A stretch of DNA of 64,000 nt, taken from the NCBI RefSeq assembly GCF_037201965.1, contig NZ_CP147518.1:2169001-2233000 (forward strand), read 5' to 3'. The position numbers and the translations under genes were made by a program. Source of the DNA: Spirosoma sp. SC4-14 (GTDB taxonomy: Bacteria > Bacteroidota > Bacteroidia > Cytophagales > Spirosomataceae). Under the pieces are notes generated by a model that saw only the letters and a list, made by a program, of their open reading frames with translations, did no database searches and was not told where the DNA came from. Of this stretch, positions 44,107 to 53,602 are shown piece by piece (within the stretch, counting starts at the first letter, position 1; every line of letters starts with the position of its first letter).

Positions 44107-46173
44107 CTAGTTTAACTTACGCAGGTAATAATCTTCGCCGGGCACAATCACGCTGTTTCGCATGGTTGTATCGGTTCCTAACCGGATATCACCCGGACGG
44201 GGAGCGATTACACTTTTAGCAAAGAACAGATAACTGGCATTTTTGGGAATTGGCTGTACGCCCTGTTCAAACGGATTGATCGTTATCAGTCGACGCGACA
44301 GTTTGGGGCCATAGAGCGGATATTCATAATCATCGTTGATTGTGCCCAGGGCAACTGTAGCCGTATCGGGCACCAGTTCGTCGAATCGTTTATAAGCAAC
44401 ATAAATATCGGGTCGCCCCAGCGTCATTTGTTCGATACGATCGGACTGAAATGCCGATGGAAACGATTTTCCATCAGGAGCAGTCCAGGCAAAAGGTAGT
44501 GCCCGTGTATTAAGAAAGATCGATAATAAGGCCGAAATGCAGCCAAGCACCGTTACCAATCCAACGTAACTTTTCCAGAGTAGTCGACCTGGCACATCGA
44601 CGGTTGCGCGGGGAGAGAGAAATACGAGTGCCAGAAACGTGATCCCGAACAGGCCGGTTTCAATAAAATAGCGCCCTTTAAACGGATCGTAAGGAGCAGA
44701 GTAGGAGAGTGCCAGAAAATGCAGTAGCAGGGCAATGCCGATGTAAACATGCGGAGTTGACCGTATAAAACCAATCAGCACCAGAAACAGCAATGGAAAC
44801 ACTAGTCCGAAACCAAAAATACCCCAGTAGGGATTGGCATTGTAAAAAACGAACCGACGGTCGAAGGCAAACGGCTGAATAGAAAAATCGGTTTCTTCAT
44901 CGAGCCGCATATGTAGCTTATCTTCCAGCATCACCAGCGGCTGGCGCATGGCATGGTTCAATTCTGCTCCTGCTTTCAGGTTTCGGATACCATCCAGATT
45001 GACATGGTCGTAGGCATAACGAACCACATTGCGGCTACCTTGTTCCAACAGGTTGCTTAGTGGGCCAGCCCGTTCTACGGATTGGTGTTTCAGCGCCGTA
45101 GGTGGACCAATGGGATGGCCGAACACTTCAATGTTTTTCAGATAGCCTGTTGGCAGTGTCCAGATGCAAACCGCTACTACAATAGCCGCTGCCAGTCGCC
45201 AGGTTCGCTGGAACGTAATGGCCAGCGAAGGCGATAAAAAAACGGTATAGAGCATGATAACGAACACCGATGGTAACAGCAGCGCAAAGGTGATTTTATG
45301 CCCAAAGGCAATGCCAAAGGCCATCCCTGCCAACCATAAATAACGAGAGTCGTTGGTTTGCCGATAGGTAAACAGCATATACAGCAGCACGCTCAGGTAA
45401 GCCGTCAGTACAATGTCTGTTTCGGTTGTGATGGCCTGCATCAGAAAATCGGGGAGCAATGCATAGGCCAGCGCTGAAAAGAAACTGGCAGATAAACGTG
45501 TTTGCTCGGGCCGGCCAGCACCAATACGCTGCACAATGCCGAACACCGACACAATGGCTACCCAATAGCTCAGGTGATGAATAAACTTAAAGCCATTTTC
45601 GAAGTGGCCCGTTATCAGAAACGAATAGATCTGTAGCGTACAGACACTCTTTGGGTATGTATCGATGTTCCAGTTCGTACCGCCAAAGTGGCGCATAGTG
45701 CCGCGCTGGATATACTGCATCACCCGATTCAGATGCCCCGTCATGCTGTCCCATTCGTTAGGAACGGTGAACAAGACCAGCAATAGGTTGGTAAGGGCAA
45801 TGAGGGTTAGCGAAATCAGCAACGCTGAAAACAGAAATCTGGGGAAAGGGGTAAGGTTCCGAAACCAGCGCCCATAAGTTCTCCGACGCTGACGGAGCAG
45901 TAAGGAAACCGAAAAGCGCTGATGGTTCGGAGTTAGTTTTTGTACGACCCAGCCAATCAGAGTTGCCGTAATAAATACCGATCCTGCCCAAACCGGTGTA
46001 TTGGCCGTTTGATAGAGCGCCGATAAAACGAAGCCGGTTAAGATAACGCTCCCGGCTCCCAACAAAAATGTTGTAAGTAGCCATTCGACCACCGATTTCC
46101 GGCAGATACGCGCCGATAACCGGCCGAGGTAAATGACGAATAGAAAAAAAGAAATTAGATAAAGGATGGTCAT
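44107..46173 (-). CDS. GT-C family membrane glycosyltransferase
   Basis: A 688-residue protein with about 12 membrane segments. An acidic first external loop (NEWDSMTGHLNRVMQYI) fits the GT-C/PMT-type catalytic loop, and a soluble C-terminal domain (about 590-688) follows the last segment. GT-C enzymes use polyprenyl-phosphate-linked sugars on the outer face of the inner membrane, so this may add a side sugar to the exported polymer. Confidence 0.78.
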   Translation of the reverse strand: MTILYLISFFLFVIYLGRLSARICRKSVVEWLLTTFLLGAGSVILTGFVLSALYQTANTPVWAGSVFITATLIGWVVQKLTPNHQRFSVSLLLRQRRRTYGRWFRNLTPFPRFLFSALLISLTLIALTNLLLVLFTVPNEWDSMTGHLNRVMQYIQRGTMRHFGGTNWNIDTYPKSVCTLQIYSFLITGHFENGFKFIHHLSYWVAIVSVFGIVQRIGAGRPEQTRLSASFFSALAYALLPDFLMQAITTETDIVLTAYLSVLLYMLFTYRQTNDSRYLWLAGMAFGIAFGHKITFALLLPSVFVIMLYTVFLSPSLAITFQRTWRLAAAIVVAVCIWTLPTGYLKNIEVFGHPIGPPTALKHQSVERAGPLSNLLEQGSRNVVRYAYDHVNLDGIRNLKAGAELNHAMRQPLVMLEDKLHMRLDEETDFSIQPFAFDRRFVFYNANPYWGIFGFGLVFPLLFLVLIGFIRSTPHVYIGIALLLHFLALSYSAPYDPFKGRYFIETGLFGITFLALVFLSPRATVDVPGRLLWKSYVGLVTVLGCISALLSIFLNTRALPFAWTAPDGKSFPSAFQSDRIEQMTLGRPDIYVAYKRFDELVPDTATVALGTINDDYEYPLYGPKLSRRLITINPFEQGVQPIPKNASYLFFAKSVIAPRPGDIRLGTDTTMRNSVIVPGEDYYLRKLN

Positions 46174-46215
46174 ATAGTACTAATGAAAGATTGACGGTAT
46201 AGGCCAGTCAATTCA

Positions 46216-47310
46216 TTATGCAGGTTCGCTCAACACGGCAATAGCCTCATTTACAATCGCCGAAATCCGATCGACATCTTCTTCGGGCAAACCCGGATAG
46301 AGGGGTAGGCACAGCACGCGCAGAGCAATGTCTTCCGATACAGGGCATGGCTGATGCCCCACCACAAAAGGTAGTGTATTGAGCGATGGATAGAAGTATC
46401 GACGCGGGACAATATGCTGGGCGTTGAGGGCTTCCATAACACGCAGCAGGGTAGCTTCTGAATCGAAAACAACCGGATAGTAGGCATAATTATAGGCAAC
46501 ACCCGGGGTTAACACAGGGCGAGTAATCCGGCCGAAATTCAGCCGGTCGTTATACCAGCCGAAAACCTGTTTTCGGGATTCAATCAGATCAGGTACTTTC
46601 GGTAGAACACAAAGGCCCATAGCGGCATGGAACTCCGAGTTTTTGGCATTGATCCCGATGCTGTAATAATCGTCGTTGCGATGACCAAATGAGCGGTAGA
46701 AATGCAGTTTCTCCGCCATTTCATCGTCATTGGTAACAATACAACCACCTTCTACCGTATGAAAAACTTTAGTAGCATGAAAGCTACATGTACTCAGATC
46801 GCCGTAGCTAAGAATAGATTTTCCGTTGTAGGTTGCTCCAAAGGTATGGGCCGCATCGTAGATGACCTTCAGGTTATATTTTTCGGCTATTGCCTGAATC
46901 TGCTCGATCCGGCAGGCGTTGCCATAGACATGCGTAGCCAGAATGGCTTGTGTGTTTTCGGTAATGAGCGGTTCAATTTTGTCGGGATCAATGCAATAAT
47001 CGTCGGGGCGAACGTCAGCAAAAACAGGCGTACAGCCTTCCCACAACAGTGCATTAGTCGTAGCAACGTAAGAAAAGGGGGTTGTAATGACCTCTTTGGT
47101 AATGTTGAGGGCTTTGAGGGCCATTTGTAAAACTACCGTCCCATTGGTACAATACTTCAGGTGCTTAACGCCCAGAAATTCTTTTAGTTGACCTTCCAGC
47201 TCACGGAGCAGAGGCCCGTCGTTGGTTAGGTGAACGCGTTCCCAGATACCCTTGAGATACTGCGTATATTCCTCCAGGTCGGGCAGATATGATTTGGTAA
47301 CGTTAATCAT
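46216..47310 (-). CDS. DegT/DnrJ/EryC1/StrS sugar aminotransferase
   Basis: A 364-residue PLP enzyme. The PLP-binding Lys181 is in SFHATKVFHTVEGG, and TTPFSYVATTNALLWEG and YDAAHTFGA are family motifs. It aminates a keto-sugar bound to a nucleotide; the N-terminus resembles VioA-type enzymes that form dTDP-4-amino-4,6-dideoxyglucose, but the sugar cannot be told. It would supply the amine acylated by the PglD-like or formyltransferase enzymes. Confidence 0.9.
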   Translation of the reverse strand: MINVTKSYLPDLEEYTQYLKGIWERVHLTNDGPLLRELEGQLKEFLGVKHLKYCTNGTVVLQMALKALNITKEVITTPFSYVATTNALLWEGCTPVFADVRPDDYCIDPDKIEPLITENTQAILATHVYGNACRIEQIQAIAEKYNLKVIYDAAHTFGATYNGKSILSYGDLSTCSFHATKVFHTVEGGCIVTNDDEMAEKLHFYRSFGHRNDDYYSIGINAKNSEFHAAMGLCVLPKVPDLIESRKQVFGWYNDRLNFGRITRPVLTPGVAYNYAYYPVVFDSEATLLRVMEALNAQHIVPRRYFYPSLNTLPFVVGHQPCPVSEDIALRVLCLPLYPGLPEEDVDRISAIVNEAIAVLSEPA

Positions 47311-47351
47311 TGGCTAAGTTTTTAGTTTTCGATAAGATAACCCTCGAAAAC

Positions 47352-48608
47352 TCATTTTATAGATGCTGGTTCTAGCATCCCCATTTCGAACGGAAATTGT
47401 GGACGAACATAACCCGGCCACTTTCCGTACCAGGCAATTCCTTCGCGATAGTCTTCCACATCGAAGGTAATACCTTCTTCCATAACGTAGAGGGGAGTAA
47501 CGGTATCTTTTACTACCATTATAGAAATGGTATAGGAACCATCATTCAGGAAATAGCCTGGAATAGTACATTCGCCCACAATTAATCCTTTCTCATACGA
47601 TTGCGATCGTGTGCCGACGTTGAAAATACATTCGCCCGTGAGTGAGTTGAGGTGCATAGACAGGTTCAGATTGGCCCGATCCATCATATTCCAGAACTCA
47701 AACCGGAACTTCATGGGCGTACGTACATCGATGTGGGTCAGTTCATCCTGATACTCTGGAATCAGCTCAATGCGTTTAATTCGGATGAGGTCGTTACCGG
47801 GGGCTTCTTCGGGGGTGTCCCACTGGCGAAGCAACCGGGTTTTCGATACTTTACTCAGGTAAGTGGCAATGACCTGATTGGTTTCGCCCTGTTCGAGCAA
47901 CTGACCTTTTTCGAAGTACAGCGTTTTATTACAAAGAGCCTGTACGGCTGTCAGATTATGACTGACAAACAGAATAGTACGACCACTGGCTGAGTTGTCG
48001 CGCATTTTGCCAAGACTTTTCTTCTGAAACTCGGCATCGCCAACGGCCAGTACTTCGTCGACGATCATAATTTCGGGATTGAGGTGAGCCGAGATCGCAA
48101 AACCCAACCGAACATACATACCCGACGAATACCGTTTTACGGGAGTATCCAGAAATTTCTCGACACCGGCAAAATCTACAATTTCGTCGAAACGTTCGCG
48201 GATTTCATTTCGGCTCATGCCCAGCAATGACCCGTTGAGGTAAATATTTTCGCGGCCAGTCAGTTCAGGATGAAAGCCCGTTCCAACCTCAAGCAGTGAG
48301 GCTACTCGTCCCCGAATACGAACCGACCCCGTTGTTGGCTCAATAATTTTACTCAGAATTTTCAGAAGAGTGGATTTGCCAGCGCCATTATGACCAACAA
48401 TACCAACTCGATCACCCTGTTCGACCGAAAAGCTTACATCGCGAAGCGCCCAGAATTCTTCGCGGGTATTGGTTTGCTGTGCTTTTTTACCGCCGAACAA
48501 TTGCCGGAAGTTTTCGGAGAGTACGTCACGAAGGGTATTGGTGCCTTTACCTTTCTGGTGATCAATGATGTATTGCTTGCTTATATTTTCGACAGTAATG
48601 ACGGACAT
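47352..48608 (-). CDS. wzt: Polysaccharide ABC exporter, ATP-binding subunit with Wzt C-terminal domain
   Basis: A 418-residue protein. The N-terminal about 250 residues form an ABC ATPase: Walker A GHNGAGKST (72-80), signature YSSGMYVRL, Walker B IMIVDEVLAVGD. The C-terminal about 150 residues form a beta-sandwich like the Wzt carbohydrate-binding domain, which reads the capped end of the chain. It pairs with the permease gene 99 nt upstream. It exports undecaprenyl-linked polysaccharide across the inner membrane. Confidence 0.94.
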   Translation of the reverse strand: MSVITVENISKQYIIDHQKGKGTNTLRDVLSENFRQLFGGKKAQQTNTREEFWALRDVSFSVEQGDRVGIVGHNGAGKSTLLKILSKIIEPTTGSVRIRGRVASLLEVGTGFHPELTGRENIYLNGSLLGMSRNEIRERFDEIVDFAGVEKFLDTPVKRYSSGMYVRLGFAISAHLNPEIMIVDEVLAVGDAEFQKKSLGKMRDNSASGRTILFVSHNLTAVQALCNKTLYFEKGQLLEQGETNQVIATYLSKVSKTRLLRQWDTPEEAPGNDLIRIKRIELIPEYQDELTHIDVRTPMKFRFEFWNMMDRANLNLSMHLNSLTGECIFNVGTRSQSYEKGLIVGECTIPGYFLNDGSYTISIMVVKDTVTPLYVMEEGITFDVEDYREGIAWYGKWPGYVRPQFPFEMGMLEPASIK

Positions 48609-48707
48609 AGCTATAAGTCATCAGTTGTAAAGTGGCTACTCGGCAATAAGGGTGGGTATAGGTGATACCGAACCTGCAATCACTTACCGAAGTCACTCAC
48701 AACCTGG

Positions 48708-49547
48708 TTAGATATCATCGACAAATGTGTTTTCGCGTTTGCGAAAAAAGTAAAGAGATAAACTTAGACAAATCCCTACAATGACAATGGATGTCAATAG
48801 GCTTTGCGGATTAAAGTATGCTTTCTCGCCCAGCAAAGCCCAGCGAAAGCCATCAATAATACCCACCAACGGGTTAAGCCAATAGAGTGGGGCCCACCAT
48901 TCGTTTGCCTTTTCGGCAACGAGTCGGCTGCTATAGGCAATTGGGCAGATATAAAAGCCTACCTGTACAATAAATGGAATAAGCTGCCCAATATCGCGAA
49001 AGCGCACATTGACAACCGCAAAAAATAACCCGAAAGCAAATGATGCCAGCAGGGCCAACACAATAAAGGCAGGTAATAGAACTAAATGCCAGTCTGGTAC
49101 GAACTTATACCAGATTGCCAATAGAATGAATAATCCCAATGATACTAAAAAATCGAGAAAACTCACTGCTATCGAGCTGATTGGCATGATCAGTCGCGGA
49201 AAATAAACCTTTGTGACGAGGTTAGAATTTAGCGTAACGCTATTACTGATTTGGGTGAAGGCTGTTGAAAAAAATGTCCAGACTGTAATGCCGCCCAGAA
49301 CCATCAGCGGGTAGGGCACACCAGGATCTGCGGGAAGTTTGGCAATTTTGCTGAAAACGAATACCATAATCAGCATCGTTGTCAGCGGGCGAATAAGTCC
49401 CCAGGCGGTTCCTAAAGCGGTTTGTTTGTAGCGTACCGACACATCGCGCATGGAGAGAATATACATCAATTCACGATTCCGCCATAAGTCACGCCAATAA
49501 TGCCGTTCAGACCGTCCTGGTTCAATAATTACTTCGTGTGTTTTCAT
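48708..49547 (-). CDS. wzm: Polysaccharide ABC exporter permease
   Basis: A 279-residue ABC-2 type permease with six membrane segments. ELMYILSMRDVSVRYKQTALG at the N-terminus and the cytoplasmic loops match Wzm/TagG-type exporters. (The quoted stretch is ELMYILSMRDVSVRYKQ then TALG.) It forms the channel for lipid-linked glycan with Wzt, whose gene follows. Confidence 0.94.
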   Translation of the reverse strand: MKTHEVIIEPGRSERHYWRDLWRNRELMYILSMRDVSVRYKQTALGTAWGLIRPLTTMLIMVFVFSKIAKLPADPGVPYPLMVLGGITVWTFFSTAFTQISNSVTLNSNLVTKVYFPRLIMPISSIAVSFLDFLVSLGLFILLAIWYKFVPDWHLVLLPAFIVLALLASFAFGLFFAVVNVRFRDIGQLIPFIVQVGFYICPIAYSSRLVAEKANEWWAPLYWLNPLVGIIDGFRWALLGEKAYFNPQSLLTSIVIVGICLSLSLYFFRKRENTFVDDI

Positions 49548-49623
49548 GATAATGGGTAATGGCTACGGGCTAATCGACGGCCATTAAGGCAAAAATCGGT
49601 CAATTAACCCATAGTCAGTCATC

Positions 49624-50736
49624 TCAGCCTTCGTTCATTACTGAGCGGTAAGTTTCCCGCAAAAATATAATGATTAGTGCCAGAATCAGCCCAAGGGCGA
49701 TGCCTGCCTGCATACCAATTGGGGTAATTATTTCTTTATATAATGGCAGTTCAACGGGTTCGATGATGGTAAACAGGGGGGCTTCCCGAATCAGCGACAG
49801 GCGCATATTGTCGGCGCTCTGAACGGCCTGATAATAAATTGTGCTAAGAAACGTGGAATTGCGGGTGAGTTTAGTTTGATTGATCTGCCCCTGAGCGACA
49901 ACTACCTGCTGATTCTGGTCCATGTACTGAGCCAGTTTATTTTCGGTGCCAGTCAGTACTCGGGCTATTGAATCGGCCCGCGATGTGAGCAGTTCATACA
50001 TTTCCCGCGTTTTTTTGGTTTGCTTCTGGCGGTAATCCTGCTCAATGGTGTTCAGATGGTTTTCGATGAAGTTGGCGGCCAGCATTTCATCCTGCATCCC
50101 ACAGCGAAGTTCCATAAACGACGATTTTCGTTCGGGTTGCGACACGGTCATTTCTGATTTGATCCGCGTATAGATCTGCGACATGGCTACCCGTTCCAGC
50201 TTCGTATATTCTTCGGGTAGTTTAGCCCTTGGGAAATAGAAGGCGCGTAGCGTATCGCTTTTTTCCCACTCCTCATCCCGAATACCGCTGTGACGAATGT
50301 AGTAGTTGATCAGCAATGTATCCCGCCCATTAATCTTAACGGTCTTCATCAGTGTTTTTTCGACAACCGGTCTCGATTGGGCATAGATCATAAAGTTATC
50401 ACCCGCAAAGATGTTGGCATCCGATGCGCCCTGGCCAAGACCGAACGCGCTGGCCAGTGAACCCAGATCACCAAAGCTGTTACTACTGCCACCGCCACCC
50501 AGGTTGAAGGTCATCGTAGCCGTATAAACAGGCTGTTTCTTATGCGTGATATCATAAATAAACCCGCTTATTCCGCCAATAGCTACCAGAATAAGCAGCA
50601 GTTTCCAGTTTCGCCGAAAGACATCCTTAAGCTTCATGATCCGTACCACTACGGACTTTGGCGAAATCTGATCAGGAGGCAAAGGCTGATTAGCCATGCC
50701 ATTCGAATCTGTTGTTGTCAGGTTTGTCGAACTCAT
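49624..50736 (-). CDS. Wzz-like chain-length/polysaccharide co-polymerase protein
   Basis: A 370-residue protein with two membrane segments (about 43-60 and 340-360) and a large periplasmic domain with helices, the Wzz/PCP layout. The PxxP-like region after the first half (EPVELPLYKEIITPIG) precedes the second segment. It lacks a tyrosine kinase domain. It probably works with the SLBB export protein (14 nt upstream) to control chain length or bridge the exporter. Confidence 0.85.
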   Translation of the reverse strand: MSSTNLTTTDSNGMANQPLPPDQISPKSVVVRIMKLKDVFRRNWKLLLILVAIGGISGFIYDITHKKQPVYTATMTFNLGGGGSSNSFGDLGSLASAFGLGQGASDANIFAGDNFMIYAQSRPVVEKTLMKTVKINGRDTLLINYYIRHSGIRDEEWEKSDTLRAFYFPRAKLPEEYTKLERVAMSQIYTRIKSEMTVSQPERKSSFMELRCGMQDEMLAANFIENHLNTIEQDYRQKQTKKTREMYELLTSRADSIARVLTGTENKLAQYMDQNQQVVVAQGQINQTKLTRNSTFLSTIYYQAVQSADNMRLSLIREAPLFTIIEPVELPLYKEIITPIGMQAGIALGLILALIIIFLRETYRSVMNEG

Positions 50737-50750
50737 GTCCTGCGTTATTT

Positions 50751-53351
50751 TTAATTGCCAACTCTGGATAGCGCAATCACCAGCCCAATTACTGAAAGCA
50801 GTGAGGAAATTGTGCCAGCGGTTGAACTCAGTATTTGTTGCGGAGTTAGAGGGGTTGTCGTTTTCTTCGGTACAATTACCTCAGAACCAGGTTCTACCCG
50901 TGGATAAACGTTAAAGAACATGAACTTCCGGGTCCGGTCAACTGATCCGTTAGCATAAACCACAAACGATTTCCGGCGTTGCGATTTGGACGTGAAACCT
51001 CCCGACTGCGAAATGTAGTCCTGGAACGTTTGTCCTGAGCGGTATTTTACCGTTGTTGGTAACAGTACTTCACCCTGAACACGCACTGTTTCGAGGAGCT
51101 TCGGAATCCGTAGAATATCGCCTTCCTGCACCAGAATATCTTCCGACGAACCTGGTCTGGCCAGAATCTTTTTCAGGTTGATACCAATCGATTCGGGTTT
51201 GTCGGTGCTGAGTGTTTCGGTTTCTACAACGGCCTTACCGGTTGCCGTTGCCTGAGCCAGATCTTCGACCGACTTCTGACGCCGTTGTATTTCGTCTTCG
51301 CTGAGTGTTACGCGTCGAATCAGCGTGGCTCCTTCAACGTAGGCCTGAGGAGTCAGACCGCCAGAAAGTGTAATCAGATCAGAAATTTTCTGGTCTTTGC
51401 TGCGAATCGGATAAGCGCCCGGCACAATAACTTCGCCCTCGATGTTGGCATAGGTCTGAACCAGATAATTGGGCGACCGACGAACAATGATCTGGTCGAA
51501 TGGTTCCAGAACAAACCGATTCTGGTCATTACTAATCGATAGATCCCGGTTTACGTTGAACCGGTAGGTTTCAGCAATCTGGGCTGAATTGGAGCGGGGG
51601 TCAACATCTTTTTTCCGGCGAACTACTTCCACTAACGATGCTGCTGCCGATTCTTTCATGCCACCGGCTTTCAGCAACGCATCTTCCAGTGTCATGTTGG
51701 CCATGTATGGAATGCCTTCAATAGGCTGGTTTACTTCGCCCTGTACCGAAATACTAGCCTGTTCGGCCAGATCGAAACGCGATGTAATTATAACCTGGTC
51801 TTCGCGCTGAAGAGGCAAGTCGGGATCAACTCCAGACATTATATTGGCCAGGTTGACGGTAATATTTTCGATAGCCAGATCTTCGCGGGTCCGAACTATA
51901 TTTACACGACCCTGAAAGGCATCGCCCTTGAGCCCTTCGGCCGAGCTGACAAGCTGCTTGAGTGTCTTGTTCTGATCGAGCGAATATTGCCCCGGACGAT
52001 ACACCGCACCTTCAATTGTTACCTGGTTTTCGAACCGGTCGAGAAGCTGCTCTACCGTTACAACATCGCCATCCTGCATCACAAACGTTTTAAACTCAGG
52101 CGCCGTAACGTCAATTACTTTCACCTCGCGGTCGGTCAAACGCGTTACTTTTACCCGACCTTTGTAGGCATTGGCCGCAAAATCGCCCGCATAGTATAAC
52201 AGCCGATCAAACGTTTCGCCGGGCAACATTTCGAAAATATTATTGCGCTTAACCGTCCCCGTAATTTCAACCCGCTCGATATAGGTTGTAAAACGAATGT
52301 TGTCGTTATCCTGTAGGCGGAAATCGTTGCGTTGCGTACCATTCAGCAGATAATCGTACAGGTCCAGAGTAGTAATCACTTTGTTATTCCGGATAAGCTG
52401 TACTTTTCGGAAAGAGCCTAGCTCGTTGGGGCCACCCGCCTGATAAACAGCGTTCATCACGGTCGATAGTGACGACATGGTATAAGTGCCGGGGTGAACG
52501 GCTTCGCCCGTTACCGTGACCCGAATGCTCCGAATACTTCCCAGCGAAACTTCCAGATATGTATTGACTGGCCCGTAACTGGAATTCCGTAAGCCAACGA
52601 ATTTTGTGGCGAGTCGGCTAATCATGCGTGCCCGAGCCTGTTCTACTGTTAAGCCCGATACGAATACGGGGCCAATACCGGTCTGCCCAGTGAAATAGAC
52701 GGAACCTTCCGGCGACACTTTCTGGCTGAAATCGGCTTCAGAGTAGCCATACAGTCTGATATTTAGTTCATCGCCTGGGCCAACGATGTAATTTCGTGGA
52801 GTGGCCATACTCAGGTTAGGCTGGAAAGTGCCCTTCAGGTCTGGATCATTGAAGAGTGAGTAGCCAAAAATTTTCTGCCGCTGTAGTTCTTTTTCGCGGT
52901 TGCGAGCCTGCTGATAACCATCTTCAAGAACCTGGTTATTGCTTTTGGCTCCCGTTCCGGTCGTATCCAGTATTTCGTTTGTGCGGCCATCCTGATTGGC
53001 CTGATTCGTCGATTGCTGCGTTGTTGTGGTACCTTTGCCCTGTTGTTGGGTTGCCTGTTGTTGAATTTGCTGGCGAACATTAGCCGGAAGGTTATTTATA
53101 TTTACACCCGCTGGCAAAGCGCCCTGTATGCTGCTTCCCTGAGTGGCGGCAGGTGAAGTACCCGATCGGACGGCTCCCGACGACGAACCTGTGCTGGTGG
53201 CAGGTGCCGGAGAAACCTGCGCCTGGACAGAAAGACTTCCTAGTCCCAAATTAATTATGGCTAAAGCGATGAATGCCTGGCGTGGGAAAAGGCAAGTGAT
53301 TTCGTAAAAATATTTTAACACGACGTAGTGATAATTTCGGGTTTTTTGCAT
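50751..53351 (-). CDS. SLBB-domain polysaccharide export protein (Wza-like)
   Basis: An 866-residue protein with a signal peptide (about 25-45, ending VQA). A low-complexity Gln/Thr/Ser region (about 50-150) precedes the Poly_export domain (about 185-265, NYIVGPGDELNIRLYGYSEA) and then at least six SLBB-like domains. The C-terminus has one membrane segment. It is larger than E. coli Wza (about 380) because of the extra SLBB copies, a common Bacteroidota form. It likely forms the outer-membrane channel and is the first gene of the operon. Confidence 0.9.
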   Translation of the reverse strand: MQKTRNYHYVVLKYFYEITCLFPRQAFIALAIINLGLGSLSVQAQVSPAPATSTGSSSGAVRSGTSPAATQGSSIQGALPAGVNINNLPANVRQQIQQQATQQQGKGTTTTQQSTNQANQDGRTNEILDTTGTGAKSNNQVLEDGYQQARNREKELQRQKIFGYSLFNDPDLKGTFQPNLSMATPRNYIVGPGDELNIRLYGYSEADFSQKVSPEGSVYFTGQTGIGPVFVSGLTVEQARARMISRLATKFVGLRNSSYGPVNTYLEVSLGSIRSIRVTVTGEAVHPGTYTMSSLSTVMNAVYQAGGPNELGSFRKVQLIRNNKVITTLDLYDYLLNGTQRNDFRLQDNDNIRFTTYIERVEITGTVKRNNIFEMLPGETFDRLLYYAGDFAANAYKGRVKVTRLTDREVKVIDVTAPEFKTFVMQDGDVVTVEQLLDRFENQVTIEGAVYRPGQYSLDQNKTLKQLVSSAEGLKGDAFQGRVNIVRTREDLAIENITVNLANIMSGVDPDLPLQREDQVIITSRFDLAEQASISVQGEVNQPIEGIPYMANMTLEDALLKAGGMKESAAASLVEVVRRKKDVDPRSNSAQIAETYRFNVNRDLSISNDQNRFVLEPFDQIIVRRSPNYLVQTYANIEGEVIVPGAYPIRSKDQKISDLITLSGGLTPQAYVEGATLIRRVTLSEDEIQRRQKSVEDLAQATATGKAVVETETLSTDKPESIGINLKKILARPGSSEDILVQEGDILRIPKLLETVRVQGEVLLPTTVKYRSGQTFQDYISQSGGFTSKSQRRKSFVVYANGSVDRTRKFMFFNVYPRVEPGSEVIVPKKTTTPLTPQQILSSTAGTISSLLSVIGLVIALSRVGN

Positions 53352-53446
53352 ATTTTTAAGAAGTCGAATACTACTGGCTGATACTATATATGGGCCTGTA
53401 TGTAACGATAAACTTGACTATGTAGTACGTTTCTTAGTTCAGCCAG

Positions 53447-53454
53447 CAAAGTAA
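53447..53454 (-). promoter_or_regulatory. Weak -7-like box upstream of the SLBB gene
   Basis: On the minus strand TTACTTTG (53454-53447) matches seven of eight positions of TAnnTTTG, about 96 nt before the ATG. No TTG at 19 nt. Promoter of the large operon is therefore only tentatively placed. Confidence 0.3.
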
Positions 53455-53602
53455 ATGAACTTTTGCCGGATTACGAACGATTTCTTACTATGTGGAGTCT
53501 TTTCTTCCCATGCCTGCATCAGGTATGATTTTTCTAATGTTTTACATTGAACATTAGTTTGTTCAATCATTTGTCCGCTCTTAAATTACCTATTAACCAC
53601 CC

